From: Sphingomonas sp. 28-66-16 | Lineage (GTDB): Bacteria; Pseudomonadota; Alphaproteobacteria; Sphingomonadales; Sphingomonadaceae | Direction: 5' to 3' | Assembly: GCA_002281485.1 (NCBI GenBank) | Contig: NCGF01000008.1 | Location: forward strand, 48,109-112,108 | Length of the DNA stretch: 64,000 nucleotides | In this document: positions 1 through 10,485 of the stretch, piece by piece | Numbering within the stretch: position 1 is the stretch's first letter | Layout: every line of letters starts with the position of its first letter | Made by a program: the position numbers and the translations under genes | Notes under the pieces: model-generated | The model's database searches: none | What the model saw: the letters and a program-made list of their open reading frames with translations, nothing else | Told to the model about the DNA's origin: nothing

Positions 1-1329
<1,329 letters not shown>

Positions 1330-1333
<4 letters not shown>

Positions 1334-2301
1334 GCCAGGTCGTCGCGGTCGATATCGGCGGCACCCACGCGCGCTTCGCGATTGCCGAGATCGAGGGTGG
1401 CCGCGTCGTCTCGCTGGGCGAGCCCGTCACGCAGAAAACCGCCGAGCATGCCAGCCTGCAGACCGCGTGGCAGGCATTCGGCGCGCAGCACGGCAGCCCC
1501 CTGCCCCGCGCCGCAGCGATTGCCGTCGCCTCGCCGATCGGCGGCGAGATCATCAAGCTCACCAACAACCCCTGGATCATCCGTCCCGCGCTGGTGAAGG
1601 AACGGCTCGAGGTCGACGATTTCATCCTGATCAACGATTTCGGCGCGATCGGCCATGCCGTCGCCCAGATCGACGCCGGTGATCTTCTCCATGTCTGCGG
1701 CCCCGATCAGCCCTTGCCCGATCACGGATCGATCACGGTCTGCGGTCCCGGCACCGGGCTGGGCGTCGCGCAGGTGCTGCGGGTGCCCGGCGGCTATCAC
1801 GTCATCGAGACCGAGGGCGGGCACATGGACTTCGCCCCGCTCGACGGCCTCGAAGATGCGATCCTCAAGCGGCTCCGCAAGACCTTCACCCGCGTATCGG
1901 CCGAACGGATCTGCTCGGGCCCGGGAATCGTCGCCATTTACGAGACGCTGGCGGAGATCGAGGGGCGCGCGGTGCAGCGGCTCGACGACAAGACGATCTG
2001 GACCAGGGCGCTCGACGGCAGCGACAGCCTGGCGCTCGCCGCGCTCGACCGCTTCTGCCTCGCGCTCGGCGCGGTGGCGGGCGATCTCGCGCTGGCGCAC
2101 GGCCCGCACGGCGTGGTGATCGCGGGCGGGCTCGGGCTCCGCCTCAAGGATCGTCTCGTCAATTCGGGGTTCGAGCAGCGTTTCACCGCCAAGGGGCGGT
2201 TCCAGAATCTGATGCGCTCAATCCCGGTCAAGCTCATCACTCACCCGCAACCGGGCCTGTACGGCGCGGCGGCGGCCTTTGCGCAAAGGTTTGCCCAATG
2301 A
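1330..2301 (+). CDS. glk: Glucokinase
   Basis: This cytoplasmic enzyme phosphorylates glucose with ATP and feeds the Entner-Doudoroff route. The 323-residue protein starts with the phosphate-binding motif [11 protein letters not shown] near residue 7 and has [11 protein letters not shown] and GPGTGLGVA segments, all typical of the bacterial Glk family rather than ROK kinases. The frame is open far upstream inside edd, but the ATG at 1330 is chosen because it overlaps the edd stop as ATGA and places the ATP motif at the N-terminus. It overlaps eda by ATGA as well. The order edd-glk-eda is common in sphingomonads and Zymomonas relatives. Confidence 0.95.
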
Positions 2302-2918
2302 CCGACAACGCGACGATAGAAGAGATCATGCGTACCAGCGCGGTCATTCCCGTGCTCGTGATCGACGATGCCGCCACCGCGCGTCCGCTTGCCGAGGCCT
2401 TGGTCGCGGGCGGGCTGCGCGTGCTCGAGGTGACGATGCGCACCCCCGCCGCGATCGCCGCGATCCGCGCGATGAAGCAGGTGCCCGGCGCGATCGTCGG
2501 CGCCGGGACGGTGGTCAATGCCGACCAGTTCGAACAGGTGATGGACGCCGGCGCCGAATTCATCGTCTCCCCCGGGCTGACCGAGCGGCTCGCCCGCCCG
2601 ATCATCGACAGCGGCGTCGCCTTCCTGCCCGGCATCGCCAATGCGGCGGACATCATGACGGGACTTGACCTCGGCCTCACCCATTTCAAATTCTTCCCCG
2701 CCGAGGCGAATGGCGGGCTGAAGGCGCTGAAGGCGCTCGCCGCGCCCTTCTACCAGTGCAAATTCTGCCCAACGGGCGGGATCACCGAGGCGAGCGCCCC
2801 CGAATGGCTGGCGTTCGCGCCGGTGCTGTGTGTCGGCGGCAGCTGGGTGACGCCGAAGGGCGCGACCATGGCCGAGGTGGAGGCGCTTGCGCGGGCGGCG
2901 AGCGGGTTGCGTGACTAA
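2298..2918 (+). CDS. eda: KDPG aldolase
   Basis: This enzyme cleaves 2-keto-3-deoxy-6-phosphogluconate to pyruvate and glyceraldehyde 3-phosphate, the last step of the Entner-Doudoroff branch started by edd. The 206-residue length matches the family. Visible landmarks are the LEVTMRTP strand with Glu44 and Arg48, the GAGTV phosphate loop, and the Schiff-base lysine K131 in FKFFPAE. The start overlaps the glk stop as ATGA, giving a three-gene translationally coupled run. The gene converges on mltG with only 59 bases between the two stop codons, and no clear terminator was seen there. Confidence 0.96.
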   Translation: MTDNATIEEIMRTSAVIPVLVIDDAATARPLAEALVAGGLRVLEVTMRTPAAIAAIRAMKQVPGAIVGAGTVVNADQFEQVMDAGAEFIVSPGLTERLARPIIDSGVAFLPGIANAADIMTGLDLGLTHFKFFPAEANGGLKALKALAAPFYQCKFCPTGGITEASAPEWLAFAPVLCVGGSWVTPKGATMAEVEALARAASGLRD

Positions 2919-2977
2919 CCGCCGATCGCGCCAGCATCGATACCCTTGCCGAGGGTGAAGCGCCAGTTCAGCACACC

Positions 2978-3946
2978 CTACCGCTCCCCGCGCGCATGCC
3001 GGATCGCATACCATTTCTGCACATTGGCGTTATGCTGTTCGAGCGTGTCGGCGAACACATGGCCGCCAGTGCCGTCGGCAACGAAATAGAGCGCGCTCGA
3101 TGGCGCCGGATCGAGCACCGCATCGATGCTCGCGCGCCCCGGATTGCAGATCGGCCCCGCCGGCAGGCCGACCATCGCGTAGGTGTTATACGCATTCACC
3201 GCCTGGACTTCGGAGCGCAGGATGCGCCGGCCGAGCGGGCGGCCCTTGGTGATCGGGTAGATGATCGTCGGATCGGCCTGCAGCATCATCCCGCGCTTGA
3301 GCCGGTTCGAATAAACGGCGGCGACGGTGCGGCGTTCGTCGGCCTTGCCGGTTTCCTTCTCGACGATCGATGCCAGGATCAGCGCCTCGCGCGGCGTCGT
3401 CACCGCGATGCCCGGTTTGCGATTTTCCCACGCCTTGGCGAGATATTTGAGCATCGCCCGCTGCATCCGATCGAGCACGCTCTGGCGGCTATCGCCGCGC
3501 TGGAAGCTGTAGCTGTCGGGCAGCACCGTTCCCTCGATCGGCACATCGACCTGCCCCGTCAGCCCCTGCGCCGCCATCAGCCGGTCGCGGACCATCACCG
3601 AGGGCAGGCCTTCGGGGATCGTCACGAAGCGTTGGAGCGTCTTGCCGCCCTGAAGCATCTTGAGAATGTCGGCCTGGCTGAGGTGCGCAGGAATGCGATA
3701 TTCGCCCGCCTTGATCGGCGTGCCCGCGCCGAACACCTTGGCGAGCAACCTGAACCGGCTCGCCGAGGGGATCGCGCCCGCCTGCTCGAGCCGCTCGGCG
3801 GTCGATGCAACCGAGGCGCCTTCGGGCACGGTGAAGGTCATGTTGCGGGGCGCCGGGCCGCGGCCGCCCCAATCCTGCACCAGCACGAACAGCCCGACGA
3901 TCGCCGCCAGCACGAGGATCAGGCCAAGGCACCCAAGTTTGCGCAT
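2978..3946 (-). CDS. mltG: Endolytic murein transglycosylase MltG (YceG-like)
   Basis: MltG cleaves nascent glycan strands and is thought to set glycan length. The 322-residue protein has one N-terminal membrane anchor (about residues 5 to 24, hydrophobic after MRKLG), then a LysM-like segment and the YceG catalytic domain. The motif LASIVEKETG at residues 191 to 200 carries the conserved catalytic glutamate, and the domain ends with the usual YNTYAMVGLPAGPICNPG block. It lies 23 bases downstream of fabF on the same strand, the familiar fabF-mltG neighbourhood in proteobacteria, and probably belongs to that transcript. Confidence 0.95.
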   Translation of the reverse strand: MRKLGCLGLILVLAAIVGLFVLVQDWGGRGPAPRNMTFTVPEGASVASTAERLEQAGAIPSASRFRLLAKVFGAGTPIKAGEYRIPAHLSQADILKMLQGGKTLQRFVTIPEGLPSVMVRDRLMAAQGLTGQVDVPIEGTVLPDSYSFQRGDSRQSVLDRMQRAMLKYLAKAWENRKPGIAVTTPREALILASIVEKETGKADERRTVAAVYSNRLKRGMMLQADPTIIYPITKGRPLGRRILRSEVQAVNAYNTYAMVGLPAGPICNPGRASIDAVLDPAPSSALYFVADGTGGHVFADTLEQHNANVQKWYAIRHARGER

Positions 3947-3969
3947 GCGTGCCCCTTACCCCGAAAAGA

Positions 3970-5229
3970 TCAGATCGCCTTCATCACCAGGCTGGCATTG
4001 GTACCGCCAAAGCCGAAGCTATTGTTGAGCACCGCCTTGACGCGGCGCTGCTTGGCGACGTGCGGTACCAGATCGACGCCTTCGCACCCCTCGCTCGGAT
4101 CGTCGAGGTTGAGTGTCGGCGGCACGACCTGATCGCGCATCGCGAGGATGCAAAAGATGCTCTCGACCGCGCCGGCACCGCCGAGCAGATGCCCGATCGC
4201 CGATTTGGTCGAGCTCATCGACAGCGTGCCGATCGCGTTGCCGAACAACCGGCGGACCGCGCCCAGCTCGAGCTCGTCGCCGAGCGGGGTGGAGGTGCCG
4301 TGCGCGTTGATATAGTCGATGTCGCCGAACGACAGGCCGGAGCGCTGCATCGCCTGCTGCATCGATCGGAAGGCGCCCGCGCCCTCGGGATGCGGCGCGG
4401 TGACGTGATAGGCATCGCCCGACATGCCATAGCCGACGATCTCGGCATAGATTTTGGCGCCGCGCGCCTTGGCATGCTCATATTCCTCGAGGCAGACGAC
4501 GCCCGCGCCTTCGCCCATCACGAAACCATCGCGGCCCTTGTCCCACGGGCGGCTGCCCTTTTCGGGGCAATCGTTGAAGCCGGTCGACATCGCGCGGGCC
4601 TGCGAAAAGCCGGCGATGCCGATCGGGCAGATCGCCCCTTCGGCGCCGCCCGCGAGCATGACGTCGGCATCGTCGAGCATGATCATCCGCGCGGCATCGC
4701 CGATCGAATGCGCGCCGGTCGAACACGCCGTCACGACCGCATGGTTGGGGCCCATCAGCCCGTATTTGATCTGCACCTGACCCGAGATCAGGTTGATCAG
4801 CCGCCCGTGCACGAAATGCGGCGATACGCGGCGCGGGCCCTTTTCGTGGAGCACGATCGATTCGCTGGCAATGCCCGGCAGCCCGCCGATTCCCGAACCG
4901 ATCGAGCACCCCGTGCGAAGCCGCTCGGCCTCACTCATGTCGGTGAGCCCGGCGTCCTCGAGCGCCTGACCGGCGGCATCGATGCCGTAGATGATGAACG
5001 GATCGACCTGGCGCTGGACCTTGTGATCGACGCGCTTGGACGGATCAAACCCATAGGCGTGATCGGCGGGCTTCACCTCGCACGCATAGCGGCACACATA
5101 ATCGCTCGCATCGAAACGCGTGATCGTGGCGGCGCCCGATCGGGAGGCCAGAATATTGGCCCATGCCGTTTCAACATCGGCGCCCAGCGGGGTCACCAGT
5201 CCCAGCCCGGTTACGACAACGCGGCGCAT
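3970..5229 (-). CDS. fabF: 3-oxoacyl-ACP synthase II
   Basis: FabF is a condensing enzyme that extends acyl-ACP with malonyl-ACP in fatty-acid elongation. The 419 residues match the family. The catalytic triad is visible: Cys169 in VVTACSTGAHS, His310 in NAHGTSTPLGD and His347 in KSAIGHLLGG, with conserved Lys342. The C-terminus ends with the NNSFGFGGTNASLV block. It lies downstream of acpP on the minus strand across a 142-base gap rich in G and C, in which I see no strong terminator. The fabD-fabG-acpP-fabF order is the classic fatty-acid cluster. Confidence 0.97.
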   Translation of the reverse strand: MRRVVVTGLGLVTPLGADVETAWANILASRSGAATITRFDASDYVCRYACEVKPADHAYGFDPSKRVDHKVQRQVDPFIIYGIDAAGQALEDAGLTDMSEAERLRTGCSIGSGIGGLPGIASESIVLHEKGPRRVSPHFVHGRLINLISGQVQIKYGLMGPNHAVVTACSTGAHSIGDAARMIMLDDADVMLAGGAEGAICPIGIAGFSQARAMSTGFNDCPEKGSRPWDKGRDGFVMGEGAGVVCLEEYEHAKARGAKIYAEIVGYGMSGDAYHVTAPHPEGAGAFRSMQQAMQRSGLSFGDIDYINAHGTSTPLGDELELGAVRRLFGNAIGTLSMSSTKSAIGHLLGGAGAVESIFCILAMRDQVVPPTLNLDDPSEGCEGVDLVPHVAKQRRVKAVLNNSFGFGGTNASLVMKAI

Positions 5230-5371
5230 GGCAGTCTCCGTTCCTCAACTAAAACCAAAACGGCCCCCCGCCCCGGATATCGCCCGGGAAGGGGAGCCGC
5301 TCAGTCATTATCGGCCCGCGCGGGCCCCTTGGCTGATCGGGCGTCTCGCAAGCGCGATCCGGCCCGCAAGA

Positions 5372-5608
5372 TCAGCCCTTATGCTCGTCGATATAGGTGA
5401 TCGCATCCTTGACGGTGCCGATTTTTTCAGCGGCATCGTCGGGGATTTCCACACCGAATTCTTCCTCGAACGCCATCACCAGCTCGACGATGTCAAGGCT
5501 GTCGGCGCCCAGATCATCGATGAAGCTCGCATCTTCGGTCACCTTGTCGGCTTCGACACCGAGATGCTCGACGACGATCTTCTTCACGCGATCGGCAGTC
5601 TCGCTCAT
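5372..5608 (-). CDS. acpP: Acyl carrier protein
   Basis: ACP carries growing acyl chains on a 4'-phosphopantetheine attached to the serine of the DSL motif, seen here in [11 protein letters not shown]. The protein is 78 residues and strongly acidic, as expected. The reading frame is open 14 codons further upstream, but [10 protein letters not shown] is the usual ACP start and the ATG at 5608 is preceded by a GAGGGAAG ribosome-binding site. The gene sits between fabG and fabF, 78 bases downstream of fabG. Confidence 0.97.
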   Translation of the reverse strand: MSETADRVKKIVVEHLGVEADKVTEDASFIDDLGADSLDIVELVMAFEEEFGVEIPDDAAEKIGTVKDAITYIDEHKG

Positions 5609-5686
5609 GCTATCTTCCCTCTCGTAGCTTTCGGGGTTCGTATTCCTCATCGCACCTAGAACGCGGGGGGTGCCGTGACAAGAGGG

Positions 5687-6427
5687 TCAGAGCATCGCCA
5701 TGCCGCCATTGACGTGGATCGTCTGGCCGGTGACGTAACCGGCCTCGCGGCTGGCGAGATAAACCACCGCCGCAGCGACATCGGCGCCCGTTCCCATATG
5801 CCCCGCCGGAATGCGCGCATTGAGCGCGGCCTTCTGGGCATCGGGCAAAGCATCGGTCATCGCCGAGGCGATGAAGCCCGGCGCGACGCAGTTGACGGTG
5901 ATTCCCCGCGTCGCCAGTTCCTGCGCCAGCGCCTTCGACATCGCCGTCAATCCGCCTTTCGAGGCCGCGTAATTGGCCTGGCCCGGATTGCCCGTCGCGC
6001 CGACGACCGACGTGATCGAGACGATCCGGCCGTGCCGCGCCTTCATCATCGGGCGCGCCGCCGCCCGCGCCAGGCGAAAAGCGGCCTCGAGGTTGACGCG
6101 GATCACCTGGTCCCATTCGTCATCCTTCATCCGCATGACCAGATTGTCGCGCGTCACCCCGGCATTGTTGACGAGGATGTCGAGCTTGCCGCCGAGCGCC
6201 TCGACCGCCGCCGGGACGAGCGCATCGACCGCTGCGCCGTCGGAAAGATCGCAGGGCAAGGCGGCATGATCGCCGCCGAGCACGTCGCGAAAGGCCGAGA
6301 GCTTGTCAGCATTCGACCCCGACACCGCAAGCCGCGCGCCCTGCGCCGCCAGCGCCTGCGCGATCGCCGAACCGATCCCCCCCGAGGCGCCGGTAACGAG
6401 CGCGGTCATGCCAGTCAGATCGAACAT
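5687..6427 (-). CDS. fabG: 3-oxoacyl-ACP reductase
   Basis: FabG reduces 3-oxoacyl-ACP with NADPH in fatty-acid elongation. This 246-residue SDR protein has the cofactor motif TGASGGIG at residues 12 to 19, NNAG at 87 to 90, and the catalytic Ser140, Tyr153 and Lys157 in the order expected. An open frame extends 48 codons further upstream, but the ATG at 6427 follows AGGAG and begins with MFDLTGMTALVTG, the normal FabG N-terminus. It lies between fabD and acpP; 151 non-coding bases separate it from fabD. Confidence 0.96.
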   Translation of the reverse strand: MFDLTGMTALVTGASGGIGSAIAQALAAQGARLAVSGSNADKLSAFRDVLGGDHAALPCDLSDGAAVDALVPAAVEALGGKLDILVNNAGVTRDNLVMRMKDDEWDQVIRVNLEAAFRLARAAARPMMKARHGRIVSITSVVGATGNPGQANYAASKGGLTAMSKALAQELATRGITVNCVAPGFIASAMTDALPDAQKAALNARIPAGHMGTGADVAAAVVYLASREAGYVTGQTIHVNGGMAML

Positions 6428-6578
6428 TCGAAGCTCCTTCAGTTTGTTCGCGCAGAGGCGAAGAGGCCGCACAGGGGTGGCGATTGCTGGCAAATACGCA
6501 TTGCTACATCGGGCAGGTCTGGAGGGATGACATCGATATCCTCCAAAGATTCCCTGCGTGCCCTGCCCCAACCAACTC

Positions 6579-7514
6579 CTACATCACTTTAGCCAGCGCC
6601 TCGATGTCGTCCATCGTCACGATGCTCGTCGCCGCCGCGTCGGGGACGGTGCGCTTGACCATCGGGGCGAGCAATTTGGCGCCGAATTCGACGAACGTGT
6701 CGACCCCCGCCTCCGCCATGTTGAGCATCGTTTCGCGCCAGCGGACGATTCCCGTCGTCTGCTCGACGAGGCGGGCGCGGATCTGATCGGGATCGGTGAT
6801 CGGCGCCGCCAGCACATTGGCGTAGAGCGCGACGAGCGGCGTCTCGATCCGGGCGGCCTTGAGGCGGTGAAACATCTGATCGGCGGCCGGCTGCATCAGC
6901 GCGCAGTGGAACGGCGCCGAGACGTTGAGAATCATGCCGCGCTTGGCGCCCATATCCTTGGCCATGGCGACGGCGCGCTCGATCGCGCCGATATGGCCAG
7001 AGAGCACGACCTGCCCGGCGGCATTGTCATTGGCGACCGCACAGACCTCCCCCTGCGCCGCCGCCTCGGCAATCGCCTGCGCCTGCTCGAGCGTCGCGCC
7101 GAGCAGCGCCGCCATCCCGCCGACGCCGACCGGCACCGCGTGCTGCATCGCCCGCCCGCGCAGCTTGAGCAGCTTGGCGGTGGTGGCCAGATCGATGCCG
7201 CCAGCCGCACACAGCGCCGTATATTCGCCCAGCGAATGCCCCGCGACGAAATGGGCCTTTTCGGAAATCCGGATCCCGCCCTCGCGCTCGAGCACCCGCA
7301 GCGTGGCGATCGCATTGGCCATGATCGCGGGCTGGGCATTTTCGGTGAGGGTCAGTTCGTCTTCGGGCCCTTCGGTCATCAGCCGGAAAAGATTTTGGCC
7401 GATCGCCTCGTCGATCTCCTGAAAGACGTCGCGGGCGACCGCACTGGAGTCGGCGAGCGCCTTGCCCATGCCGACCGCCTGGCTGCCCTGACCCGGGAAG
7501 AGAAAAGCGCGCAT
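6579..7514 (-). CDS. fabD: Malonyl-CoA:ACP transacylase
   Basis: FabD moves malonyl from CoA to ACP to supply elongation. The 311-residue protein begins with FPGQGSQ. It carries the nucleophile Ser94 in AGHSLGEY, Arg119 in KLRGRAM, His203 in SAPFHCALM, and a closing segment around TFVEFGAKLL. It is the first gene of the minus-strand cluster fabD-fabG-acpP-fabF-mltG. About 70 bases separate its start from the stop of the upstream glycosyltransferase gene. Confidence 0.96.
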   Translation of the reverse strand: MRAFLFPGQGSQAVGMGKALADSSAVARDVFQEIDEAIGQNLFRLMTEGPEDELTLTENAQPAIMANAIATLRVLEREGGIRISEKAHFVAGHSLGEYTALCAAGGIDLATTAKLLKLRGRAMQHAVPVGVGGMAALLGATLEQAQAIAEAAAQGEVCAVANDNAAGQVVLSGHIGAIERAVAMAKDMGAKRGMILNVSAPFHCALMQPAADQMFHRLKAARIETPLVALYANVLAAPITDPDQIRARLVEQTTGIVRWRETMLNMAEAGVDTFVEFGAKLLAPMVKRTVPDAAATSIVTMDDIEALAKVM

Positions 7515-7583
7515 GATTTGCTCCCTATTGCGCGTGGAGGCGTGTCGTTAGGAGCGTGCCAGCGGCGTGGCAAGGTCCAGCGC

Positions 7584-9041
7584 TCAGGGCGCGGGCGGCG
7601 TGCGGATCAGCAGCATCGTCGGATTGGGGGCGAACATCCGCCGCCGAATCGATGCCGGCACCGTCGATTCTAGGCCGATCGTCTCGATCAGCGCACCGAG
7701 CCGGGTCGGCGGCGAGGGATAGCGCGCCAGTACCGCCCCCGCCGGCGCCTCGTCCGCTGGCGTGACCAGAAGACCGCCGGGGGTAGCAGGCGCATAGGCC
7801 GCATTGGCGAGCTGATCGAAGCGAAGCGGGATGCTCGCGCGGCGGACCGATACCGGATCGCCATGGACAATCTCGCCAGGATGGCTGCGGCAGGCCGCGA
7901 TCAGCGATTCCATCGCCCAGCGCGGATGGGCGTTGCCGACGCTCATCAGCAGCAGGTTGGAGGCGACGATCGCACCGATCACGCCCCAGCGCAGTCGCGG
8001 TCCGACCCGACCGAGCCAGAGCGCCGCAATCGCCACCGCCAGGATCGCCGGCAGCGTGAAATAGCGCGGATTGAGCACGAGCTTGTTGACCAGCACCGCG
8101 ACGAGCAGGAAATCGGCGAGCGCCATCGCGCCGAGCACGGCGAGCGGCTCGGCGCCGGGGTGTCGCCAGAAGGTGAGCCCGGTAATCCCAAGCGCCAGCG
8201 CCGCGATCCAGAAGATCAGGCCGAAATCATCGTTGATGAGCAAAACCAGCAACGGATCGATCGCCGGATGGATCAGGAAATTGCCTTCCATGTTTGCGGC
8301 GCGATCGATGTGCGAATCATGATGGAAAGCGATATCGTACCGCCGCAGCGGCACGCCCGTCTGCCACCATTGGAACAGCGCCTCGCCCCCCAGCACGATC
8401 GCCAGCCCGACGCCAGCCGCGATCAACGTGCCCCGCGACACCGGCTTGCCGATCAGGAACAGCGGCCCGAAGGCGAGCATCGCCAGCAACGACGTTTCGC
8501 GACAGATGATCGCCATCCCGAAGCACAAGCCCGCCGCCACACCGCCACGCCAGCCGCCGCGCGCGCCATCGGCATCGCCCAGCAGCCATGCGCCGCCCAG
8601 AAGCAGGGCGGCTTCGAGCAGATCGACGCTGACGGTGGTGGCGTTGCCGACGATCACGGGCATGGTGCCGACCAGCAGTGCCGCGATCCAGCCCGCCCGA
8701 TCGCCGCCAAGCCGCCGCACGAACAGCCCGACCAGCAGCACCAGCACGCCGTACCAGAGGATCGCGGTCGCCGCGAACGCGACGAAGTTTCGCCCTAAAA
8801 GCGCGAGCATCGCGGCAAAGCTCCACAACAGCGGAAAGCGCGTTGCCCAGTGATTGTCTCCGGCAAAGGGCGGGGCGACCAGCCAGCGCTCCGCGGCGAC
8901 CGCATAAAGCGAATCGTCCGAGGCGATGAAGCCGACCCAGCCGACCCACAGCGCCACCGCGAGCAGCACGACGAGTGCCGCGACCGGGACGATCAATCCC
9001 CCTCGCGCTTCCTGCGCTGCCGAGCCCCGCATACCGTGCAT
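7584..9041 (-). CDS. Multi-pass membrane glycosyltransferase, family 39-like
   Basis: The 485-residue protein has about ten hydrophobic segments. Its first extracytoplasmic loop begins after the first membrane span and carries SDDSLYAVAAERWL, resembling the acidic Asp-Asp motif of GT-C enzymes such as ArnT and protein mannosyltransferases. Such enzymes move a sugar from a lipid carrier to a periplasmic acceptor, but the sugar and acceptor cannot be told here. A short soluble C-terminal tail follows. The ATG at 9041 is used; a second ATG nine bases downstream is equally possible, as neither has a strong ribosome-binding site. It is divergent from the RcnB-like gene. Confidence 0.7.
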   Translation of the reverse strand: MHGMRGSAAQEARGGLIVPVAALVVLLAVALWVGWVGFIASDDSLYAVAAERWLVAPPFAGDNHWATRFPLLWSFAAMLALLGRNFVAFAATAILWYGVLVLLVGLFVRRLGGDRAGWIAALLVGTMPVIVGNATTVSVDLLEAALLLGGAWLLGDADGARGGWRGGVAAGLCFGMAIICRETSLLAMLAFGPLFLIGKPVSRGTLIAAGVGLAIVLGGEALFQWWQTGVPLRRYDIAFHHDSHIDRAANMEGNFLIHPAIDPLLVLLINDDFGLIFWIAALALGITGLTFWRHPGAEPLAVLGAMALADFLLVAVLVNKLVLNPRYFTLPAILAVAIAALWLGRVGPRLRWGVIGAIVASNLLLMSVGNAHPRWAMESLIAACRSHPGEIVHGDPVSVRRASIPLRFDQLANAAYAPATPGGLLVTPADEAPAGAVLARYPSPPTRLGALIETIGLESTVPASIRRRMFAPNPTMLLIRTPPAP

Positions 9042-9210
9042 GGTCGGGGATGCTAGCGCCGATTGGTGCAGGCTTCCTTAAGCGCCCCCTCCGCCGGTTA
9101 CGTCTTGCGACGATTTGGGCCCCAATTCGGCAGAACCCTGCGACAATCCCACCCTAGATTGATCTTCGACGCCAAGAGACGGCGCCGAATTTCTCCGGGA
9201 GTCGAATATC

Positions 9211-9609
9211 ATGAAGAAGATCATCCTGAGCGCCCTCGCGCTGTCGCTGCTCGCCACCCCCGCGCTGGCCGCCGATCGGCATGACGACCGCCGCGATACC
9301 AATCAGCGCACCGTGATCGTCCAGAAGCAGCCGCCGCAGCGCACCGTGATCGTGCAGCAGAGGCCGACCTATCAGGCGCCGCGCTACCAGGCACCCCGCT
9401 ATCAGGCGCAGCAGCAGCGCAACTGGCGCCGGGGCGAGCGGTTCGATTATCGCCAGGCGCGCAACTACCGCGTGATCAACGATTACCGGGCACGCCACCT
9501 GAAGGCCCCGCCGCGCGGCTATCGCTATGTCCAGTCGGGCAATGATGCGGTGCTGGTCGGCATCACCTCCGGCCTGATCGCCGCCGTCATCGCCGGCGCG
9601 ATCCACTAA
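9211..9609 (+). CDS. RcnB-like small periplasmic protein
   Basis: The 132-residue protein has a clear signal peptide ([20 protein letters not shown], cleavage after residue 20). A Gln/Arg/Tyr-rich linker with two near-identical RYQAP repeats follows, then a C-terminal block with [21 protein letters not shown] and a hydrophobic tail. That block matches the RcnB family, named for nickel/cobalt homeostasis in E. coli. In alphaproteobacteria most members are uncharacterised, so a metal role is not established. It has its own terminator at 9622 to 9653 and is divergent from the glycosyltransferase gene. Confidence 0.75.
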   Translation: MKKIILSALALSLLATPALAADRHDDRRDTNQRTVIVQKQPPQRTVIVQQRPTYQAPRYQAPRYQAQQQRNWRRGERFDYRQARNYRVINDYRARHLKAPPRGYRYVQSGNDAVLVGITSGLIAAVIAGAIH

Positions 9610-9621
9610 ACCGGCGAGAAT

Positions 9622-9653
9622 CCGGGCGGGAGGCTTGCCTTCTGCCCGGTTTT
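9622..9653 (+). terminator. Intrinsic terminator after the RcnB-like gene
   Basis: A hairpin with outer arms CCGGGC (9622 to 9627) and GCCCGG (9644 to 9649) continues inward with GGAGGC against GCCTTC allowing wobble pairs. It is followed by TTTT at 9650. It starts 12 bases after the stop codon of the RcnB-like gene and insulates the ribosomal operon downstream. Confidence 0.75.
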
Positions 9654-9736
9654 CGTTATGGCAACCGGATCGCCGGGGTAAAGCGCGCGTCGCTTTGCCC
9701 CTGCTTTGCTTTTTACGACGACGCTTACGACGACAG

Positions 9737-9783
9737 CCGGAGGGGCCCCCGCATGGTGCGGTGCGGTCAGCAATCGGCCAAGA
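9737..9783 (+). promoter_or_regulatory. Structured rpsF leader, possible S6:S18 autoregulatory element
   Basis: The leader just upstream of rpsF can fold with outer arms GCCG and CGGC around an inner perfect hairpin CCGCA-TGG-TGCGG. Many bacteria autoregulate the rpsF operon through an S6:S18-binding RNA in this position with a conserved CCG in an internal loop. The position fits and CCG is present, but I have not matched the full consensus. Confidence 0.35.
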
Positions 9784-9796
9784 TGAAGGACAAGAC

Positions 9797-10234
9797 ATGG
9801 CTCTATACGAGCACGTGTTCCTTGCGCGCCAGGATCTGGCACAGGCGCAGGTGGACGCGCTGGCGGAAACCGCCACCAAGATCATCGAAGACAACAAGGG
9901 CAAGGTCACCAAGACCGAGACCTGGGGTCTCCGCTCGATCGCTTACCGCATCGCGAAGAACCGCAAGGCGCATTATGTGATGCTCGAAATCGACGCGCCC
10001 GCGGGTGTCGTCGCCGAGCTCGAGCGCCAGACCCAGATCAACGAAGACATCATCCGCTACATGACCGTCAAGGTCGATGCGCTGGAAGCCGGCCCGTCGG
10101 CGATGATGCGCAAGGGCGATCGTGACCGTGACAGCCGCCGTGGCGGTGAGCGCGGCGACCGTCCGGATCGTGGTGATCGTGGCGACCGCCCGGATCGCGG
10201 CGACCGCCCCCGTCGTGACTTCGACGGCGAATAA
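9797..10234 (+). CDS. rpsF: 30S ribosomal protein S6
   Basis: S6 binds S18 and the central domain of 16S rRNA in the small subunit. The 145-residue protein begins [14 protein letters not shown] and contains the conserved [20 protein letters not shown] and [11 protein letters not shown] segments. The ATG at 9797 gives the standard N-terminus, with a GAAGGAC ribosome-binding site. The C-terminal 40 residues form an Arg/Asp/Gly repeat tail (RGDRPDRGD units) encoded by imperfect tandem repeats at about 10140 to 10215, longer than in E. coli S6. It heads the operon rpsF-rpsR-rplI. Confidence 0.97.
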   Translation: MALYEHVFLARQDLAQAQVDALAETATKIIEDNKGKVTKTETWGLRSIAYRIAKNRKAHYVMLEIDAPAGVVAELERQTQINEDIIRYMTVKVDALEAGPSAMMRKGDRDRDSRRGGERGDRPDRGDRGDRPDRGDRPRRDFDGE

Positions 10235-10248
10235 GGAGCTTATAGACA

Positions 10249-10473
10249 ATGGCACGCCCATTTTTCCGCCGCCGCAAGAGCTGCCCCTTCTCCGCGAAGG
10301 ACGCCCCCCGGATCGATTACAAGGACGTCCGCCTGCTGCAGGGCTTCGTGTCCGAACGCGGCAAGATCGTTCCGTCGCGCATCACCTCGGTGAGCGCGAA
10401 GAAGCAGCGCGAACTCGCCCAGGCGATCAAGCGCGCCCGTCATCTGGGCCTGCTGCCCTATATCGTTAAGTAA
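10249..10473 (+). CDS. rpsR: 30S ribosomal protein S18
   Basis: S18 pairs with S6 on the 30S platform. The 74-residue protein begins [15 protein letters not shown] and has the hallmark IDYKDVRLL and [27 protein letters not shown] blocks. A TAAGGAGC site 15 bases after the rpsF stop serves as ribosome-binding site. It lies between rpsF and rplI in the conserved order. Confidence 0.98.
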   Translation: MARPFFRRRKSCPFSAKDAPRIDYKDVRLLQGFVSERGKIVPSRITSVSAKKQRELAQAIKRARHLGLLPYIVK

Positions 10474-10485
10474 GGAAGGACTGAC

